From positions 18,087 to 82,086 of the forward strand of contig BQKZ01001605.1 of NCBI GenBank assembly GCA_036244855.1: 64,000 bases of DNA. Direction: 5' to 3'. The notes below the pieces were generated by a model that saw nothing but the letters and a program-made list of their open reading frames with translations, was not told the origin of the DNA and made no database searches. The first letter of the stretch is position 1. The number at the start of each line of letters is the position of its first letter. Position numbers and translations under genes: made by a program. This stretch comes from Temnopleurus reevesii. Lineage: Eukaryota > Echinodermata > Echinoidea > Temnopleuroida > Temnopleuridae. Shown here piece by piece: positions 45,236-57,085 of the stretch.

Positions 45236-45895
45236 TAAATAAATCTAGACTACCGTGACTACAATTCAGCAACATTCAACTCCTGACGTTGTAAGGCTAA
45301 CTTAAATCTTCCTTTCACTATAATAATATTCAACTACTTCTTCAGTTGCAGTCTTTTTATAAAATGTGAAAAAAATATTAAGATGATTACAGAATTGGAG
45401 CGAGAAAAACAGAAACAACATCAAAATTTGACATTTAGATATGAGAAAAGGCCAAAAGAACTTGACAGTTAGAGTTGACCTTTATTTTTTTGAAGGATAG
45501 AGATGAACTCTCGCGATTCTTGCAAGGTCCCGAAGGGAAAATAGTATTGGCTGCAATTGATACCTTTTAAATTGACACAGATATTGATATGGGAAGGTCG
45601 TGTTGTCTTAGAGAATACTAAGAAAAGAGGCGAATGCAAAAAATATTGAGAGGTCTCTCTCCTTTTTTAATGTTTGTGTTGACGTACTGGTTGCGCAGAA
45701 AAAATACATTTCAGTTTTTCAGGTCGCTAATAGCCCTATTTTTCCGGTAAATTTGACACTTTGGTAAATATACGTCCGATATCACTTCCAGTATGACGCC
45801 ATGTTCATTTTACTCCAACTGCACTCTGGCTAATCAAGAATTGTATACACTAAAGAAGCCAAGGTGTTAATCTTGCAGTTTACATTTCCAGCAAC
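45236..45895. other. No gene seen
   Basis: AT-rich sequence without features. Confidence 0.5.
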
Positions 45896-45897
45896 TG

Positions 45898-46014
45898 GGC
45901 GGTGTTTCACAAAGTCGTTCTTAAAGTTACGCACAGCTTTACGTTCGACTGGTATTAATTCTTGCGCTGAATGCGCGCACAATTATGAATTATTATCTTG
46001 GTGAAACATCTCCC
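45898..46014. mobile_element. Family E foldback, short copy
   Basis: GGCGGTGTTTCACAAAGTCG opens and TTGGTGAAACATCTCCC closes. Inside are TTACGTTCGACTGGTATTAA, CTTGCGCTGAATGCGCGC and ATTATGAATTATTATC. The sequence agrees with the left arm and centre of the longer copy at 54064, apparently with one arm mostly lost. Confidence 0.6.
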
Positions 46015-46884
46015 TGGTTTTGCGCATAATTCGTGATTTCGGTGAAATTAAATGATCGAATCCTTAAATCCATTTGGATGAGTGGGAATTTGCAAAGGGA
46101 TACATGTACTAATGAAGGTTTATTTGTTTCTTTCAATCCATCTAACATTTTCCTAGAGTTGCATAATACAAACACCGAGTCCGTAGTATTTTACATTCTA
46201 ATTTGCAGGGTAGTTTTATTTTTCCTCTTTATATGAGAGAAACAAAGAGAAATAAAGAGAAAGAGAAATAATTCATAAATCGTGGCCATACTGAAAAGAT
46301 GCCCCTTTCTATTTTTTTTTTATCAAAGCTCTACCACCATTTATCTGCTCGTATTGCCAATTTGATGACGTCATGATCGTGTGCCCTATTGCTCCAGTTT
46401 GCCATCTCACTGGCGTTTCATTATTCTTAACGTATACATGCCTTGCCCTTTTCATCCTCATCGTGTGTCTCTTGTGGGTTTCTGGGGATGTTTTTGAGGT
46501 TTTGCGTAGGTTGGTGACACTGGTTTAGATATGTGGGACTGAGATGAATTCCCGAGTTCCCCCATCCGAATCGATAAATCCTACATGCCGAAACCTAACA
46601 AGCAACGGAAATCCATTCTGCGCGTAAAGCTTCGCTGCCGTGGAAAAGAATTGAAAACCATTCGACTTCCCCATTCCATCACGGGAAAACACATGTATAA
46701 GGTTTCCCCGACATAGGATAAAACGGATCACGCATTGATTGAATCGGGAAATTACTATGTGAATAAGATGTTTAGACCACATCCGTGGCAGAAATTGGTC
46801 GTCAGAATTCCCATCAAATGTTCAGATGCAGTTTGCATTTTTAAGTGTCCCATTCCCTTTTTTGTGAATAAATTGGTAAAATAT
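46015..46884. other. No gene seen
   Basis: Mixed sequence. The 85-codon minus frame at 46525-46782 shows no recognisable motif. Confidence 0.45.
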
Positions 46885-47070
46885 ATGAGGGTAGAGAGGA
46901 AGAAAAGGGTTAAAGGGAGATAGGAAGCGATGGAGAGAAAGAGAGAGGAAGAGAAAAACAAGAGGGAGAGAGAGGGAGAAGGAGGGAAAGAGAAGAAGGA
47001 AGGGAAAGATAAAGAGAGAGAGAGAGAGGAGATAAGAAAAGGAAAAAGAAAACGAAGAGAAGGGAGATCG
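46885..47070. repeat. GA-rich tract
   Basis: Interrupted GAGAGG/AAGG repeats over about 180 bp. Confidence 0.9.
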
Positions 47071-49925
47071 GTGTACCGCTAGACATACTGACAGAAAGAA
47101 AACAACAACAAAACAAATCATTTTCTAAGAAGAAAATATGTCGCTGCTAAGGTTAGATTCTTTTGCCAACTTTAAAATTCGCAAAATGTTTAAATTTTGA
47201 ACACGCGATGAAATCATTGACATAAGAAGTTAATATTTTGTTCATATAATGGATATGAAGTCATCACCTTGGACAAGTAAACATTTTACAGGATAATACA
47301 TTAACAGAGTACAGAAACTGAACGAAAAGCAACAGGTTGCTGTGTAAAAACAGTACAGAATAACGCGGTACTTTTTGCTTACAGATCTATTGAAACAAAT
47401 AAATCCACTCCATAATGTGAATAACAGAGTAGAGAAGTTTTTAGGAGAGAAGCACGTTCCCGTTTATGTTACCATGGTCACCATGGAAACGATCCCATTT
47501 CGAGCAATAATTGTAGGACTGTCACAAAACCGTTGGGAATAGTTGTGGCATTTGCTTGAGTGTGCATTATGACAGTGAAATATTTATATATATATTTCTT
47601 TCTATGGAGACAGAATGATAACCGACCGCAATCACCATTATGCAGAAAATTAATTATTGAATGTTATGAAATTACTTGGTTTATGTTGGGACTAAATGTG
47701 TTTTTTCCATATCGTATTTGTCAAGGGCTTTTTGTCAGAGAACAGTAAGTATATGGAAAGGCGAGCTGCATTTATCGACTGCGTGTGTCGTAATGCGTAT
47801 GTATATACATTTATATGTGCGGAATAGCATGTCCGTTGTACGAAGGTCCGTATGTGTATGTGTGTGAGAGATAGATATATAGATATCAATATAGAGAGAA
47901 ATAGATCGTAAGAAAGAGAGTAAGAGGGTGGGGGTAGAGGAGAAGTCAGAGGAAAATTAGTTGAGAATGACTGAGGTGGGAATCGAGATAATAATTTTTA
48001 TGTCAAAAGTCAATAATGTGGGTTTTGTCGTGTAAATCATACAAGAAATAAGCACAAACGTTCAAACTTAATACAATAGATCAACTATTTTGTATACAAA
48101 TATGCTTGAATTTTATTTCATTTTAGTAGACTGAATAGTGAAATTATTCAAAAAACATAATCACTTTACATTTCCTATTCATTTTAACCGTTCAGAATCC
48201 ATCTGTAGACCTATTCAATGTACAATGATAAAGTGATATTTTGGTTCGATTTCTGCAATTACTCTCCATCTCTCAAGAATAAACCAACCCTACTAACTCA
48301 CGCGGTATCAATTTCAAAGAAGATGACGTTATAAGAGATATTGAAAAATCCTTCTATATATCATCCGATATTCTACTGCTCTATTCCTTTTAGCGGACTT
48401 CCGTTTTTCTTTTCTTTCCTTACAAGTATACACTTAAGACTCTTATTGCCCCGGGGCCCGCAGCTCCATTTACAGTTTTGCGAGATTACCTACATGGCCA
48501 AGACATTTCTATCGATGAGTATTTCTCAGCGTCTTGCTTTCAATAGTGTGTTATAGCTCTGATACGAGGATGGTCTTCAGGAAATCAAGTATATAACAGT
48601 CCACAATGAACACGATCTAAAAATTGTCTATGAATATGATTACATCTTTTACAGAATTCAACTCTTATTTAATGACCAAATGTGATTTAAATAAAAGAAA
48701 TCCGAGTGAGATGTCAATATGTAAGAGAAAATGACGATTTTCCCAATAAAATCTAATTTAATTAGTCTGAAATTTCATTCAAACTATCATTTTATAAAAT
48801 CATTTATGTTTCCATGGATCATTTCCATTAATTTAGCATTTAAAACTGTTTCAGAATTCAATAACAAACAAAATACAATCAAATTAAGAACATAATATAT
48901 TCGTCTAACCTTATGCCAACCGAAAGTTTGCTAAATTGTGTTTTCCTTTAATCAAATAATTCATATCATTACGTATATATGATTAATATTATGTATGATG
49001 TCGAACGCCGGTTAAGTAATAATTAATTGCATATTATTCAAAAGGCGTTAAAATGCGAATCTCATCTCATATGGTATTCAAAGTAAATTTGAAGATAATT
49101 CTAAGTATAAGGGCGGATCCAGAATTCATCAATAACGGAAGGGAAGGGAAGGCGGGGGGGGGGGGGGGCGATAATTTCGAACAAAATCCCATCGGAAGCT
49201 GATAAAAAAAGGCCCATCACATTCAGTGAGTTAACAAGACCACACAATTATATCACAGAACCTAAATTTCACTCCAGTCTACACTACATATTGTTTCATG
49301 ACATCTTGACCCCTTGCGTAGCCTTACATAATGACAGCATGAATGATATCAGAATAATCAGAAACGGTAGGCATGCGTCTTGCCCTGTCCAAAATAACAA
49401 CAGTCAACACATTTCGGAGTCCGGCTGAGGACCTTTAGGAGTGGGGGTGGGATGGCGGCAAATATTTGTCGAGGGTCTCTGCGAATCGAAGCAGGGATAT
49501 ATGAAGACGATCTTTATTTGTTTACTTGAAAGGGAGGAATCGGATGGCCTATTTTGGCTCGGACACGTAAAAGAAAACGAGAACCATGCTCCGGGAAAGC
49601 AGAGCCACTCAGCCCAAAATGCAGACGGATAGACGGTCATGCATTAGTTTTAGGCGGGAATTTACAGCAATTCGAGGAAACCGCTCATATCGCGTGGGGA
49701 GAACAAAAATATCAAGATTCCCGTCTTTATTTTTGTTCCAAATATGTCTGAGACACCCCTCCTGGACATCGACACTCGGTGGTTTGGAGGGAAAGGCCAG
49801 TCGTTTATTTTCATTCTGTCATGTCCCCATCCTTTTTGGTAAAGAGATGCCAAGTATTGATCCGTTCACACCCGTCTGGGGAGAAATCTGTTGAATTCAA
49901 GGCAGTGAAACTGGGACGAGATCAG
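47071..49925. other. No gene seen
   Basis: AT-rich sequence with (GATA/TATAGA)-type bits at 47868-47900 and a G15 tract at 49154-49168. The overlapping frames at 49404-49894 on both strands show no recognisable domain. Confidence 0.45.
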
Positions 49926-50291
49926 AACTTTAGGGAAGAGAGAAATATAGTGAGAGTGAGGGGTGAAGGAGGGAAGGGGAAAGAAAGAAACAGAGAGAGA
50001 GAGAGAGGAAGGGAGAAAGAGTGAGAAGGGAAGGAGGTAGAGAGTGGGAAGGAGAGACAGAAAGAGAGAGGGAAAGAGGGAGAAGGAGAGAGAGAAAGAG
50101 AGAAAGGGGGAAATAGAGAGAGGGAGCGGAGGGAGAGGGAGAGGAAGAGAAAGGGTGAAAGAGAGAAAGGGAGAAAGGGAGAACGGGGGAGAGAGAGAGA
50201 AAGGGAGAACGGAGGAGAGAGAGAGATAGAGGAAGAGAGAGAGAGAAAACATTTATTCTTACTTGAATATCATATATAGCGAGAGAGAGAC

Positions 50292-50343
<52 letters not shown>

Positions 50344-50350
50344 AAGGAGA
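49926..50350. repeat. GA-rich tract, ~420 bp
   Basis: GAGAGA with AAGGG and GGAGG variants, interrupted at about 50248-50280. Ser/Leu/Pro-rich and Arg/Glu/Lys-rich frames here are low-complexity artefacts. Confidence 0.9.
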
Positions 50351-50800
50351 TGGGATCGACAAAGAAATATACAATAAGGAACAATTTGGAGGATGGGAAT
50401 TGAAGAGAGCAAATGACATTTAATTGCAACCTCGGTATCATTACTATAAAATTTATACTTTGGTTAATATATAGCATGTATGTAGCGATGTGCAAGTTTA
50501 ACAGAAGAAGACGGTCACGCGGTGAGGATAAATACTAACTAAAATAATAAAGAATAAGGATTTTAAAAAGGAGATAGAGAGTGAGAGAGAGAGTTAGAGA
50601 GAGAAAGAGAGTTGAGAAATTGAGATGTGAGATAAAGTACTATTGTACTCTATTATCATGAAGCTATAATAACTATAATCATATTTCGGTAGGTTCATAT
50701 CTAGAGTAGATATCATTGAACAAAGATGATGCGATGGAGAGAGATATATAGAGAGAAACGAAAAGAGAAATGGTGATGGAGGTGGAGAATGATGAAAGGG
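50351..50800. other. No gene seen
   Basis: AT-rich sequence with a minor GA tract at 50575-50615. Confidence 0.5.
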
Positions 50801-50802
50801 GA

Positions 50803-50965
50803 ACACGATATAAAGTATTTTCGAAAAGTTAAGTCGAACGCAATTTCAATACTCCTTTGTAATGCAATTGAATTCGGTACCGGCTTGTCATTGTTGTGTC
50901 CGCACGGTGTACGGACCTATTGTCTGCGTTCTGGTTAACTTTTCGGAAATAGTTTATATCGTGTT
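50803..50965. mobile_element. Family D palindromic MITE, copy 3
   Basis: AACACGATATAAAGTATTTTC opens and GAAATAGTTTATATCGTGTT closes. The inner landmarks are TAAGTCGAACGCA, TACCGGCTTGTCATTGTTG and CTATTGTCTGCG. Confidence 0.85.
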
Positions 50966-51086
50966 GGGGGTAGAATTTTGATTGCAGCATCACTATCATC
51001 CGAGTAATACACCAAATTCTCCTTCAGTTAGTTCATATCTTCAGTAGATAGCAGTGGTGTGTACTATAAAAATGAGGGAAATAATA

Positions 51087-51262
51087 ACACGATATAAACT
51101 ATTTCCGAAAAGTTTACTAGAACGCAGATTATAGGTCTGCACACCGTGTATTGAACTGTGCGGACACAACAATGACAAGCCGCTACCGAATTCAATAGCA
51201 TTACAGAGGAGCATTGAAATTGCGTTTGACTTAACTTTTCGAAAATACTTTATATCGTGTTT
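51087..51262. mobile_element. Family D palindromic MITE, copy 4
   Basis: AACACGATATAAACTATTTC opens and TACTTTATATCGTGTT closes. The one-sided segment is inverted relative to copy 3 (CAATGACAAGCCGCTACCGA). Only ~120 bp separate copies 3 and 4. Confidence 0.85.
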
Positions 51263-51263
51263 A

Positions 51264-51326
51264 ATATAAAGAGAGAGAGAGAGAGAAAAGCAGCAATGGG
51301 ATAGACAGATGAAAAGAAAGAAATAT

Positions 51327-51392
<66 letters not shown>

Positions 51393-51420
51393 AGGGGGGG
51401 GGGGGGGGGGGGGGAGAGAG
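51264..51420. repeat. GA, TG and G21 simple repeats
   Basis: GA tracts at 51271-51286 and 51356-51392, TG tract at 51326-51356, and G21 at 51394-51414. Confidence 0.95.
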
Positions 51421-51955
51421 AAAGGGAAGTAAAACGGTAATAGAAAAAAAAAACACTCAAGAACTTTTAAAACGTCTAGGCCTTCTTTCGTATTTGGCCT
51501 CGATTCTAATCTTGACCATGACTAAGATGTGCTTTAGATGTGTGGATATGGTTGTTGCTAACGATTCTAGAATCCAAAATATTACATTTCGGTTCTTTTC
51601 GTTAAAAAAACATCACACCCTGAAGCACAAAAATGCAATTTGCGTGAGCTTAATCCATGATAACATTTTTTATCAAAAAGTCAATCAAGCAAGCGAGTCA
51701 AATTGTTCATTAAAACATCATGCAGCGAACATCACATAACTCAACACTGCCCTCGTTTAGCGAAGTTTAAAAGTCTCTTCGCATTTAAGAGTTCACCCGT
51801 CCATCGCTGTTTTTCTTCTTGATCGCTTCATCAACCTTTGTTTTAACCTTGAGGAACAAATGAAAATCTCATCTCGAAGACCGAGCCCTTGGCTGAGGAT
51901 CATCAGGGGTAATTAAACTCGAAATTAAGCCATCATCCAGGTAGAATGAACGATA
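51421..51955. other. No gene seen
   Basis: Mixed sequence without features. Confidence 0.5.
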
Positions 51956-51959
51956 TGAT

Positions 51960-52215
51960 TAAAGGCTGACTCACACCTTTGCGTTTTTAGCCTGCGTCGG
52001 TCCAGCGTGTTTGGAAATGAAAAAAAAAAACGCTCCCTGGACGCACAGCATACGCAGATCAGACGGTGAACTGATATTCGGCTTGTGCTCAACGAGCGTA
52101 TGACAAGCGTCAGTTCACCGTATGACATGCGTCTTTGTGCGTCAAGGGAGCGTATTTAATGTACAAAATCGCCGGGCTAAAGCAAGGTGAAGACGCAAAG
52201 GTGTGAGTCAGCCTT
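51960..52215. mobile_element. Family A palindromic MITE, copy 9
   Basis: Left AAAGGCTGACTCACACCTTT, right GCAAAGGTGTGAGTCAGCC. TTAA precedes the left end and TTAA follows the right end (GATTAA|AGGCTGAC … GTCAGCC|TTAAGA), the clearest TTAA junction in the family. The central arms GAACTGATATTCGGCTTG and GTCAGTTCACCGTATGACAT are well preserved. Confidence 0.85.
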
Positions 52216-53040
52216 AAGACGTTTTGAGCAGATATACAATCGATCCTGTCCTATAAGGCCGGGATAATCTAATTAAAAGAATATAATGTATGTACATGAA
52301 AAGTGCATGTACTGTTCTGAGCATACATGTTTGTTTGTAACTCAATCTGATCCCCACGTGATTTTCTGCGTGTTTGACGTTCATATTGGACACGATGTTT
52401 TGCATGCTGGAGCCAATATGTGTGCAATTAGGAGTACGACAATGTGGGCGCGCGACATAGTACACTGTACAATGATTGCAGGATACTTTGAATTTTATTG
52501 AGAATGACAATGTCCCATACTTGAAATAAATTTTATCAGAATTCTTTGAAAGTATGCCAGCCAGAAATGACTATCATTTTCAGTGGAACCTCATTAAGTG
52601 AAATGCACGCATTTAAGTTTGAAGCCAAGATTTAATTTAACGGTATCTATGCACAAGAGACATGTTTTAGTGATTCTTGGACGTGTTTATATCAAACCTA
52701 AACTGAACGTATACAACGTCGGTCTAGCGTCATCCTTGCGTCTTCTTGCACACAATGAACGCAATTGCGCGACTGAGCCTTTACAGACATGTTCATAAGA
52801 TATACCGTGCAGTGATCAAGTGGACATATAAAAAAGAACTCAAATTGAACGTTAGCCAAACGTTTAACAATCTTAAATGCATGCAATTATTTTTATACAG
52901 CATCCTATGGAAGCAAGTGTCATTCAGTATTCAACCTTTTTGGCATGAGGCAGGAATTAATTCAATATGTAAACACAATCCAATGCATATATTATTGATG
53001 GTGTTAGCCAATCATGTACCTTACGTACGTATGGGCATGC
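52216..53040. other. No gene seen
   Basis: Mixed sequence with many ACGTA words. The 98-103-codon frames on both strands show no recognisable motif. Confidence 0.45.
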
Positions 53041-53043
53041 AAA

Positions 53044-53385
53044 TACAGCAGCTCTAAGCTCAAAGTGCGGTGACATTGACGGAATAGCAGGCCGTCGGGA
53101 AGAGAGTGTATCATTCTCAGTGGCTATTTAATGTGTGCAAGTCACACATTAAATCTAAAAGCAAACGTACATACGTATGCGGAGAAATTATTAAACATTC
53201 TTGGCGGCTCCTACGAACAATATACACGTTTGGCTAACGTTATGGTACGTTTGTATCTCGAACCTTACGTCCCTACGAGTAAAAAGAGTGTCCGTTACTA
53301 TTATTTCATACAGCGGCTCTTAGCTCAAAGTGCGGTGACATTGACGGAATAGCGCGCCGGCGCGAAAAGAGTGTATCATTCTCTC
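53044..53385. repeat. ~264-bp spaced direct repeat
   Basis: ACAGCAGCTCTAAGCTCAAA (53045) and ACAGCGGCTCTTAGCTCAAA (53309) are each followed by GTGCGGTGACATTGACGGAA, TAGC and AGTGTATCATTCTC. The ~80-bp matches are nearly identical; the spacer is unrelated or diverged. Confidence 0.75.
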
Positions 53386-53473
53386 CGTCTCCTCATTACG
53401 TCTGCCTCAATGAAGTATCAAGTTAGGAAGAGGAGCCGGGAGTCAAGAATAATAAGCCGAACCAAGGCTTCTT

Positions 53474-53832
53474 GAGAATGATTATGTTGTACATAGGATG
53501 ATTGCTTTTCAGGGTATATTCTTTATGTTGGAAAGGGTTAGAGAGTGTGGGTACCCGAGGGATGCCATTTGGCGAATATTCATGCGTTATGTTTTTATTT
53601 CAACATGTATGCACTTATTTCAAAATGTGTCATTTTAGTCCATGAATTGTATAGAATGATTATGTTCTACATAGGATGATTGCTTTTCAGAGTATATTCT
53701 TTATGTTGGAAAGGGTTAGAGAACGTTAGCCAACGTTAGAGGGTTTGGCGAATATTCATGCGTTACGTTTTCATTTACGCATGCATGCACTAATTTCAAA
53801 ATGCGCTATTTTCTATATGAATCATATAGAAA
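53474..53832. repeat. 178-bp tandem duplication
   Basis: AGAATGATTATGTTGTACAT (53475) and AGAATGATTATGTTCTACAT (53653). Shared parts are AGGATGATTGCTTTTCAG, TATTCTTTATGTTGGAAAGG, TTTGGCGAATATTCATGCGT and ATTTCAAAATG. Copy 2 has a small extra CGTTAGCCAACGTTAG insertion. Confidence 0.8.
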
Positions 53833-54063
53833 AGGAATGTATGTGTAATTATTGTATGTGCAAAATTAGGTGAAATTGTGTCAGAGAACATGTATTTTTC
53901 TTTGCAAAACCTTCATGCGAGAGAAAATTAGCCGTCTTGAGAATTCAAATTGCAGGATAAATATCACGGTTTCTCTATTATCAAACATGATCATAGACAT
54001 AGATGCATTATAGAAAAAAAAATACTGCATCACATTCTGATAACATAATACTCGCCATAGCAG

Positions 54064-54250
54064 GGCGGTGTTTCACCAAGATAAGAAAGACTTTACGAAC
54101 GACTATACGCTCGACTGGTATCCCTCCTTGTGCGTAATGATTCACTTTATTATGGTAATGGTTCACATTATTACGCGCATTCAGCGCAAGAACTGATACC
54201 AGTCGAACATAAAGTCGTGCGTAATTTTAAGACTTGGTGAAACACCTCCC
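54064..54250. mobile_element. Family E foldback, full copy
   Basis: GGCGGTGTTTCACCAAGATA opens and ACTTGGTGAAACACCTCCC closes. The arms carry ACGCTCGACTGGTATCCCT and ACTGATACCAGTCGAACAT. The centre has ATTATTACGCGCATTCAGCG and GTGCGTAATGATTCAC. Shorter copies lie at 45898 and 56105. Confidence 0.8.
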
Positions 54251-54317
54251 AGGTTTCTTTATTTCTATAATCATATTAAAGAACATCGAACTAGTTCTAT
54301 GGGAGTTAGTATAGAAA

Positions 54318-54486
54318 TATACAATGACTCTCGAGGTTCTGGTTAAAACTATTCGCACGAATTAGCATATCAGATAGTACCATACTCCCGAGGGCCAACG
54401 GCCTCTGAACTAAGAGGATAATACTATCTGATGCTCATGAGTGCGAATAGTTTTAGCCAGTACCGAAAATCAAGTCATTGTATATT
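54318..54486. mobile_element. ~170-bp foldback
   Basis: AATATACAATGACTCTCGAG opens and AAGTCATTGTATATT closes. The arms include TGGTTAAAACTATTCGCAC with GTGCGAATAGTTTTAGCCA, and ATCAGATAGTA with TACTATCTGAT. The centre is GAGGGCCAACGGCCTC. Single copy. Confidence 0.75.
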
Positions 54487-55400
54487 ACTTTTATATCCCT
54501 TCTTACAACAACAACAACATTAACAATAAAGTAGTCTATTGCAGCAGATTGAATAATCTTACCTTGTCTTAACGATAATTTGATAATCTGATAAATTGTC
54601 TTTCTAGTCTCTGGCTCGTCTTCTTGTTGAGCACATCATGCAAACGAAGCCCGCCAGAAGTGTCCCGTGCCGTGTAGCTGGGAAGAAGTGTCTCTCTCTC
54701 TCGCGCACGGGCATGTCTGTTTTAGCCGACTACGCATGCGCGCAAAAATAGTACCTTTTTTCCCTAGGGAAAAAAATTACTATTCGTACTATTCAATGGC
54801 ATACGGTTTTATTAGCAAATCTATTCATTTTTCTTGCCTGTACACTGTCAATGCAACGATCTTAGTGTAAGGGATATAAAAATGCATCCCCAACACCCCT
54901 CGCGACTTTCCAAAAACAGTTTAGCGGCCCCTTTCAAGATGGAAGTGTTAATGCTCATGAGATTTTTTGGTAAAAGTGTAACTTGAGTCAAATTCCAATG
55001 TCCCTTTGCATTGCTACTGAAATCGGAACCTGTTAATGTAATAAAGCGATTTTGACCCCCATCCCATTACTTGACATAAGAGGCAAGTTGAAAAAGCTTA
55101 AAACTAAAAAAGTTGTATAAATCTATTTTAGAATTAATGTCAATTTTATCGCCCTTACTTTGATGAAGATATCAAAAATACCACTTCGGAAATGAGGCAC
55201 GGAAAAAAATGACACCAAACCTTAAATTCAACCAAGGTATCAGATTCATCCTATCATTTCGCCAAAGTATATATAAAGACTCATTATCCCTCTATGTGTT
55301 GAACAATTGATATAAATATCTTTCCGCATCATTACAAAATCAAGTCGTCTTAAATTGGCACCGCGATTATGTTGCAATGCTTTCCATCGTCTAGTAATTA
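54487..55400. other. No gene seen; family D fragment
   Basis: At about 54990-55035 TTCCAATGTCCCTTTGCATT then GCTACTGAAATCGGAACC is a remnant of the family D one-sided segment. Otherwise no features. Confidence 0.4.
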
Positions 55401-55404
55401 GCTG

Positions 55405-55656
55405 CTAAATACCGACTTACACCTTTGTGTTTTTTTGCCTCCGTCGGTCTAACGTATTTGACAATTAAAGACGCTCACTGGACGCACAAAGACACAGGTC
55501 ATACGGAGGACTGACAATCGGCGTACGATCTTTGCGCGCAAGTCGAACGTTAGTCAACCGTCTGACCAGCGTATAATGTGCGTTTAGGGAGCTTTTTAAA
55601 TTTTCAAAAACGCTGGGCCGACGCAGGCTAAAAAGCAAATGTGTAAGTCAGCCTTG
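55405..55656. mobile_element. Family A palindromic MITE, copy 10
   Basis: Left TACCGACTTACACCTTTGTG, right CAAATGTGTAAGTCAGCC. The inner landmarks are CTGGACGCACAAAGACAC, CATACGGAGGACTGACAATC and CGAACGTTAGTCAACCGTCT. Confidence 0.8.
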
Positions 55657-56100
55657 AGGTATCATATAGCATTGGCCTGGATTCTTTACCCCCTGAAGTT
55701 GATTCACCGATAGATCACACACTTATGAAGATGTCTTTATGAAAGAAAACAGACTGATATGTGTATGGAAGCTTCAGAGTGCTACCCAGATGTGTAGATA
55801 ATTAAGTCGATGTGAGGTCGACATATTACGAGCAGAAAGTTCAGATAACGAGGTCTCAGATCTCATCGTGTAAAAATATTATGTAAAAACATAGCCAGAC
55901 GGCAAAATCTTGGATCTTATTGAGTATACATCATTAATAAGATGAGATTAAATGTAAAAAAAAAAAAAACCCACACTATCTTATATAAATTATTGAGGAT
56001 TCATGGTTAAATGACAATCCCGCCATCTATTCATATGTTATTAGATTACCAGCTGTTCGTAGAGTCATGCGTAAATCAATGGACAGCGTTATGAAACCCA
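55657..56100. other. No gene seen
   Basis: AT-rich sequence without features. Confidence 0.5.
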
Positions 56101-56104
56101 ACCA

Positions 56105-56260
56105 CAGGTTTCATCAAGGTACGAACAACTCTGACAACGACTTTGACAAATGGTATCAGTTCTTGTATTAGATGATTTTATAAGTTTACGAGTAGTTAGC
56201 ACAAGAACTGATACTCGTCGTTCTTGAAGTCTTGTGTATCTTGGTGAAACACCATCCAAG
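56105..56260. mobile_element. Family E foldback, diverged copy
   Basis: AGGTTTCATCAAGGTACGAA opens and TATCTTGGTGAAACACC closes. The inner arms are TGGTATCAGTTCTTGT and ACAAGAACTGATACTCG. Its right arm lies inside the 300-bp tandem duplication. Confidence 0.65.
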
Positions 56261-56724
56261 ATGGCACGCATAAGCTTCCATAATTATGTACTCTATTCTT
56301 GAGAGGTAACAGAATCAAAGATGCCTGCTCTTCAATCTGCCTCTAAACAGGAAAATCGGATGAAAGCTCTTAACACCCTGGTGCCGTGTAATTACGCAGG
56401 CAATATATATAGACGAGACCCTTTTGAGGCTTTTTAGAATTTAGAGTTTCATCTCTGAGTATTCTATAGAGAACAGAACTATTCAGAGATGTTTATGAAA
56501 TATGAAACTGATACCAGTCGTTCTTGAAGTCTTGTGTATCTTGGTGAAACACCATCCTAGATGCCACCTTTAAGCTTCCATATTTATGTACTCTATTCTG
56601 AAGAGATAACAGGATCAAAGATGCCTGTTATTCAATCTTCATCTCGACGGGAGAATCTGATGAAAGCTCTTAACACCCTGGTGCCGTGTAATTACGCAGG
56701 CAATATGTATAGATGATACCCGTT
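56205..56724. repeat. 300-bp tandem duplication
   Basis: AACTGATACTCGTCGTTCTT (56206) recurs as AACTGATACCAGTCGTTCTT (56506), exactly 300 bp later. The match continues to about 56415 and 56715 (GAAAGCTCTTAACACCCTGG, GTGCCGTGTAATTACGCAGG). The gap sequence AGAACAGAACTATTCAGAG is echoed after copy 2 as AGAACGTAGTTATACAGAT, so a third decayed unit may exist. Confidence 0.85.
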
Positions 56725-56984
56725 AGAGAATTTTCACATTTTCTTCTGATCATTTTAGCAGAACGTAGTTATACAGATACATTCATGAACGATTGCTGTG
56801 TTATGGTAAAAGACACTTGAATGTCATTAATTGAAATGATGAATATCCTCTTCTCAAATTTCTTTAAGCGGGCTCCAGATTCGATGATATGATTTAAATT
56901 ATGTTATCGTTGATATTATTGAAAGTTCGTTACGGTTTATAAATGTTTAATGACTTTTCATAGATTGTATTTATCATTTTCATC

Positions 56985-57085
56985 AACTTATAATGATAAT
57001 GATAATAATAATAATAATGATAATACGTGCGTTTGTATAGCGCTTTTTCCAGAGGATACAAAGCGTTGCTTAGAAAGACCTACAT
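56985..57085 (-). mobile_element. SINE-like 3' tail
   Basis: On the minus strand, GCGCTATACAAACGCACGTA is followed by (TTA)n. This resembles the GCGCTATATAAAAG-(ATT)n 3' end of the SINE at 61378 but is not identical, so it may be a related family. Confidence 0.4.

Noticed and set aside
49866..50412. Ser/Leu/Pro-rich frames of 128-160 codons
   Set aside because: Low-complexity translations of a GA/CT tract. Similar frames at 5818-6363, 46822-47121 and 51041-51460 were rejected for the same reason.
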